Below are positions 6,398 through 8,450 of a DNA stretch of 8,450 nt, one piece after another (the first letter of the stretch is position 1; the number at the start of each line of letters is the position of its first letter). This stretch comes from Chitinophagaceae bacterium. Its GTDB lineage: Bacteria > Bacteroidota > Bacteroidia > Chitinophagales > Chitinophagaceae. The translations under genes were made by a program, and so were the position numbers. Under the pieces are notes generated by a model. It was not told the origin of the DNA. It saw only the letters and a program-made list of their open reading frames with translations, and ran no database searches. The stretch lies in NCBI GenBank assembly GCA_947447815.1, contig CANFLJ010000071.1, positions 1 to 8,450 on the forward strand, written 5' to 3'.

Positions 6398-6521
6398 CAT
6401 CGTTAAATTGAGTTCTTAAGCATTCTGTATCGATATATATCTGCTAAGCTTTACTGCTAATAGTCTGTCTCTACTACGCTCTGCTCATCCTCAAGTATTA
6501 TTAATTTATCAATTTTAAAGT
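6398..6521 (+). promoter_or_regulatory. conserved 5' leader of the second RRM gene
   Basis: This is the counterpart of 5616-5739. TATCGATA lies at 6428-6435, CTGCT boxes start at 6441, 6454 and 6481, and TTGAG (6408-6412) can pair with CTCAA (6490-6494). Small internal gaps offset one another, so the overall length is kept. No Shine-Dalgarno precedes the ATG. Confidence 0.5.
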
Positions 6522-6860
6522 ATGAACATTTTTGTTTCAAATTTTGGATTTTCAGTGCAAGATGATGACTTGAAAAGTTATTTTGCTGAGTATGGGGAAG
6601 TAAGTTCTGCCAAAGTAATTATTGACAGAGAAGCTAACCGTAGTAAAGGATTTGGTTTTGTAGAAATGCCTGATGATGCAGCTGCTGCTAAAGCAATCGC
6701 AGAATTAAATGGCGCTATGGTGGATGGTCGTCCTATTCGCGTAAGTGAAGCAAGACCTAAAGAAGACAGACCTAGTGGTGGTGGATACGGCGGCAACAGA
6801 GGTGGCTCTGGTGGCGGCGGTTCTCGCGGCGGCGGTGGCTACAACAAAAAAAGTTGGTAG
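6522..6860 (+). CDS. RRM RNA-binding protein with glycine-rich tail (copy 2)
   Basis: The 112-residue paralog of the gene at 5740 has RNP2 IFVSNF (3-8), RNP1 KGFGFVEM (42-49) and a Gly-rich tail with SRGG and GNRGG repeats (about 86-112) that resemble RGG boxes. About 63 of the first 85 residues match copy 1. Differences are mostly conservative (D/E, K/R, S/A, L/I), which points to an old tandem duplication with both copies under selection. The start MNIFVSNF matches copy 1 exactly in position. It has its own leader and terminator, so it can be regulated separately from copy 1. Confidence 0.93.
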   Translation: MNIFVSNFGFSVQDDDLKSYFAEYGEVSSAKVIIDREANRSKGFGFVEMPDDAAAAKAIAELNGAMVDGRPIRVSEARPKEDRPSGGGYGGNRGGSGGGGSRGGGGYNKKSW

Positions 6861-6880
6861 TACAGTCCTTAAACTATTTT

Positions 6881-6917
6881 AATAAAGGGTGCAATTTATT
6901 GCACCCTTTATTATTTG
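6881..6917 (+). terminator. intrinsic terminator of the second RRM gene
   Basis: A 14-bp stem (6881-6894 with 6899-6912) with a TTTA loop starts 21 bp after the stop codon. It is followed by a short T-rich tail (TTATTTG). The stem centre GTGCAA/TTGCAC and the placement match the copy 1 terminator. Confidence 0.88.
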
Positions 6918-6920
6918 TAA

Positions 6921-6959
6921 AATAGAAGTCCCGATTATATTATAATCGGGACTTCTATT
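6921..6959. terminator. 18-bp palindrome, possible minus-strand or bidirectional terminator
   Basis: Bases 6921-6938 pair perfectly with 6942-6959, leaving only a 3-nt ATT between them, with a GTCCCGAT core. On the minus strand the hairpin is followed by TTTTAC, which could terminate transcription arriving from the T9SS-cargo gene, whose stop lies 250 bp away. On the plus strand no T-run follows, and a terminator already lies 8 bp before it. A regulatory or repeat palindrome is the alternative. Confidence 0.55.
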
Positions 6960-7006
6960 AAATGATACCTACTATTTAACTGAACGATGTATTAAACAGC
7001 TCTAGC

Positions 7007-7152
7007 TGTATTTGTATTAAAATCATTATCAAATTCTCAAATCATCAAATTATCAAATTAATATATATTCTCAGCGTCCTCTGCGCAACTGTATTCATTT
7101 AGTTTTTCTTTTTTTAGTCTTTAGTTTTTGTCCCCCGTGTATTTGTATTAAA
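7007..7152. repeat. 15-bp direct repeat pair
   Basis: TGTATTTGTATTAAA occurs exactly at 7007-7021 and again at 7138-7152, 131 bp apart. The DNA between has low complexity: a four-unit AT array, a CTCAGCGTCCTCTGCGC stretch (7070-7086) and T-rich runs (7101-7130). The meaning is unknown. Confidence 0.6.
7028..7059. repeat. 8-bp tandem array, four units
   Basis: Units are ATCAAATT, CTCAAATC, ATCAAATT and ATCAAATT, in exact 8-bp phase. No gene overlaps it. Confidence 0.75.
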
Positions 7153-7153
7153 T

Positions 7154-7185
7154 CCGCTAATTCGTTAATCAGCCAATCCGCTAAT
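7154..7185. repeat. degenerate 8-bp array of the CCGCTAAT type
   Basis: In phase, the units are CCGCTAAT, TCGTTAAT, CAGCCAAT and CCGCTAAT. The same gap (6960-7208) otherwise has no convincing ORF or promoter. Confidence 0.6.
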
Positions 7186-7208
7186 CTGTATTAGTATGAT
7201 CAATACTT

Positions 7209-8450
7209 TTATCGCTTTTCAAACATTAATGCATTTGACTGTGTTTGATTGTTTGAAGTTCTGATAAAGTAGTTACCACTCTCTATATTGGTAAGATTTA
7301 CAGTCAGTTCGTTATCTCCCATAATTACCAACTTTGTAAATTGTTTGATAACCTTTCCTGCTACATCCGTAATAGTAGCAGTTATTGTAGACGCTTCAGG
7401 GGCAAAGATCGAAATGTTTATTTTCCCATCTATTGATGGGTTTGGATAAACTCTTGCAATAGATAGAGCATTTATTTTATCTTGTTTTACAACTACTATC
7501 TCTGAGTAGTAAGTATGACCATTTTTATCGGTTTGTTTTATTCTGTAATAGTTATTGCCTTTTAATGAGTTATAGTCGGTGAAATTATAGTTCAATTCGC
7601 TGATACTATTACCGTTTATTGCTTTTGAATTTACAGAACCAATACTGGTAAATTCTTTGCCATTTGCCGATCTTTCTATTTCAAAAAAGTGATTGTCTTT
7701 CTCTTCATTGGTGGTCCAGCTTATTTTATTGTCAGCACCGTATTTAGAAGCTTTAATGTCTATATATTTCACAGGCAAAGTACCTGTAGGTCCCACTTTT
7801 ACCATATCGGTCAATATATCATAACCATTACCACTGGTATATAACAGCGCTATCCAAATACTATCCTTATTTCCAACTGCCGCAGGAAGAGACAGGAATA
7901 CTTTTTGCCAGCTATTATGGGTACTATCCAAAGTATTATTGGTAATATAGGTCAGCGATCCTGGTACGGTTGTCCAGGATTGATTATCAAGTGAATACTT
8001 TACAGCAATATTATCATTCGAAGCCTTGTGGCCGTTTATCTGATAGTACCAGAAATACATATCCACTCCAGCAATACCCTTAGTACTAAGCTCAGGCATT
8101 TTTAATCTGATAGCATCAAAAGGATCACATTCACTACTATTAAACTTAACCATACGGTCACCTTCCTGTGGATTTATAATATTGGTAGGAGTACCCGTTG
8201 GGTTTCCTAAACTGGATAAAATAACAATGGATGGTGCTTTAGGATTGGCTATCAAAGTAGTATCCTTTACCTGATCCTGACCAAGACATTCCACCTGACT
8301 TGTTGTAGAATTAAATCCCATTACAAGTGGCAATGCAGAAGGCTGATGCGTAACATTGATGGTGTCAATATTAGTAAATGCGGTATCTCCGGTATAGGCG
8401 CATGTTACTTTTACCCTATAATAAGCAGTATTATATAAATTGGCAGTAAT
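7209..8450 (-). CDS. C-terminal part of a secreted T9SS cargo protein (partial)
   Basis: The minus-strand frame is open from the TAA at 7209-7211 to the window edge, giving 413 residues. The only start-like codon near the top is a TTG at 8331-8333 in mid-domain, so the gene really begins beyond the window. Numbering from the edge, residues 1-38 are the end of an Ig-like repeat (YYRVKVTCAYTGDTAF). Residues 79-221 look like a jelly-roll adhesive domain. Residues 226-322 form a fibronectin-like domain (ISWTTNEEKDNHFFEIERS, YYRIKQTDKNG). Residues 333-413 are a type A sorting domain, with VYPNPS, ITDVAGKVIK and SGNYFIR in order. Family knowledge says this tail sends the protein through the outer membrane by type IX secretion, with tail removal and surface attachment or release. 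No catalytic domain is visible, so the job of the protein is unknown. Confidence 0.92.
   Translation of the reverse strand: MTANLYNTAYYRVKVTCAYTGDTAFTNIDTINVTHQPSALPLVMGFNSTTSQVECLGQDQVKDTTLIANPKAPSIVILSSLGNPTGTPTNIINPQEGDRMVKFNSSECDPFDAIRLKMPELSTKGIAGVDMYFWYYQINGHKASNDNIAVKYSLDNQSWTTVPGSLTYITNNTLDSTHNSWQKVFLSLPAAVGNKDSIWIALLYTSGNGYDILTDMVKVGPTGTLPVKYIDIKASKYGADNKISWTTNEEKDNHFFEIERSANGKEFTSIGSVNSKAINGNSISELNYNFTDYNSLKGNNYYRIKQTDKNGHTYYSEIVVVKQDKINALSIARVYPNPSIDGKINISIFAPEASTITATITDVAGKVIKQFTKLVIMGDNELTVNLTNIESGNYFIRTSNNQTQSNALMFEKR

Noticed and set aside
8331..8333. TTG as the start of the T9SS-cargo gene
   Set aside because: The frame is open through to 8450 with Ig-like sequence upstream, so this is an internal Leu codon of a truncated gene.

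Overview
The window looks like a chromosomal segment of a Bacteroidota bacterium, plausibly near the Chitinophagaceae; the family is an inference. The signs are a C-terminal type IX secretion (T9SS) sorting domain, promoter sequences of the Bacteroidota TAnnTTTG type, real genes almost without Shine-Dalgarno sequences, AT-rich intergenic DNA, and small glycine-rich RRM proteins of the kind common in this phylum. No phage, insertion sequence, CRISPR array, tRNA or rRNA gene was seen.

Layout. Positions 1-120 hold the last 39 codons of an unidentified plus-strand gene. A short repeat-rich gap (121-306) separates it from a convergent minus-strand pair: a 65-codon two-helix membrane protein (3016-3213) followed 3 bp later by an MgtA-type Mg2+ P-type ATPase (307-3012). 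The 356-bp divergent region 3214-3569 carries a -7-type promoter for each direction. It also holds a 15-codon leader ORF with an unusually good Shine-Dalgarno, overlapping a small hairpin with a T-run, upstream of the next operon. That operon reads ruvX/yqgF (3570-3983), def (4017-4595) and a secreted or periplasmic protein of unknown function (4592-5530). The last two overlap by ATGA.

The most interesting part is 5580-6917: two tandem paralogous RRM genes. Each unit has the same arrangement: a weak -33/-7 pair, a conserved leader (132 bp from the -7 element to the ATG in both copies), the RRM/Gly-rich gene, and a 14-bp terminator hairpin about 20 bp after the stop. The two terminator stems differ at three positions and all three are compensated. 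Between the units lies a 166-bp nested inverted repeat. It has a 24-position outer stem around three further nested stems, and could be a structured RNA, a palindromic repeat element or a MITE-like remnant.

After an 18-bp near-loopless palindrome (6921-6959) and a gap with short degenerate repeats (7007-7185), the window ends in the C-terminal 413 residues of a minus-strand secreted multidomain protein with a T9SS type A sorting signal. Its N-terminus lies beyond position 8450.

The recognisable genes are housekeeping: ion transport, peptide deformylation, RNA or Holliday-junction processing, and RNA binding. The candidates for undescribed biology are the RRM leaders, the nested hairpin, the small MgtA-linked membrane protein and the ruvX leader.
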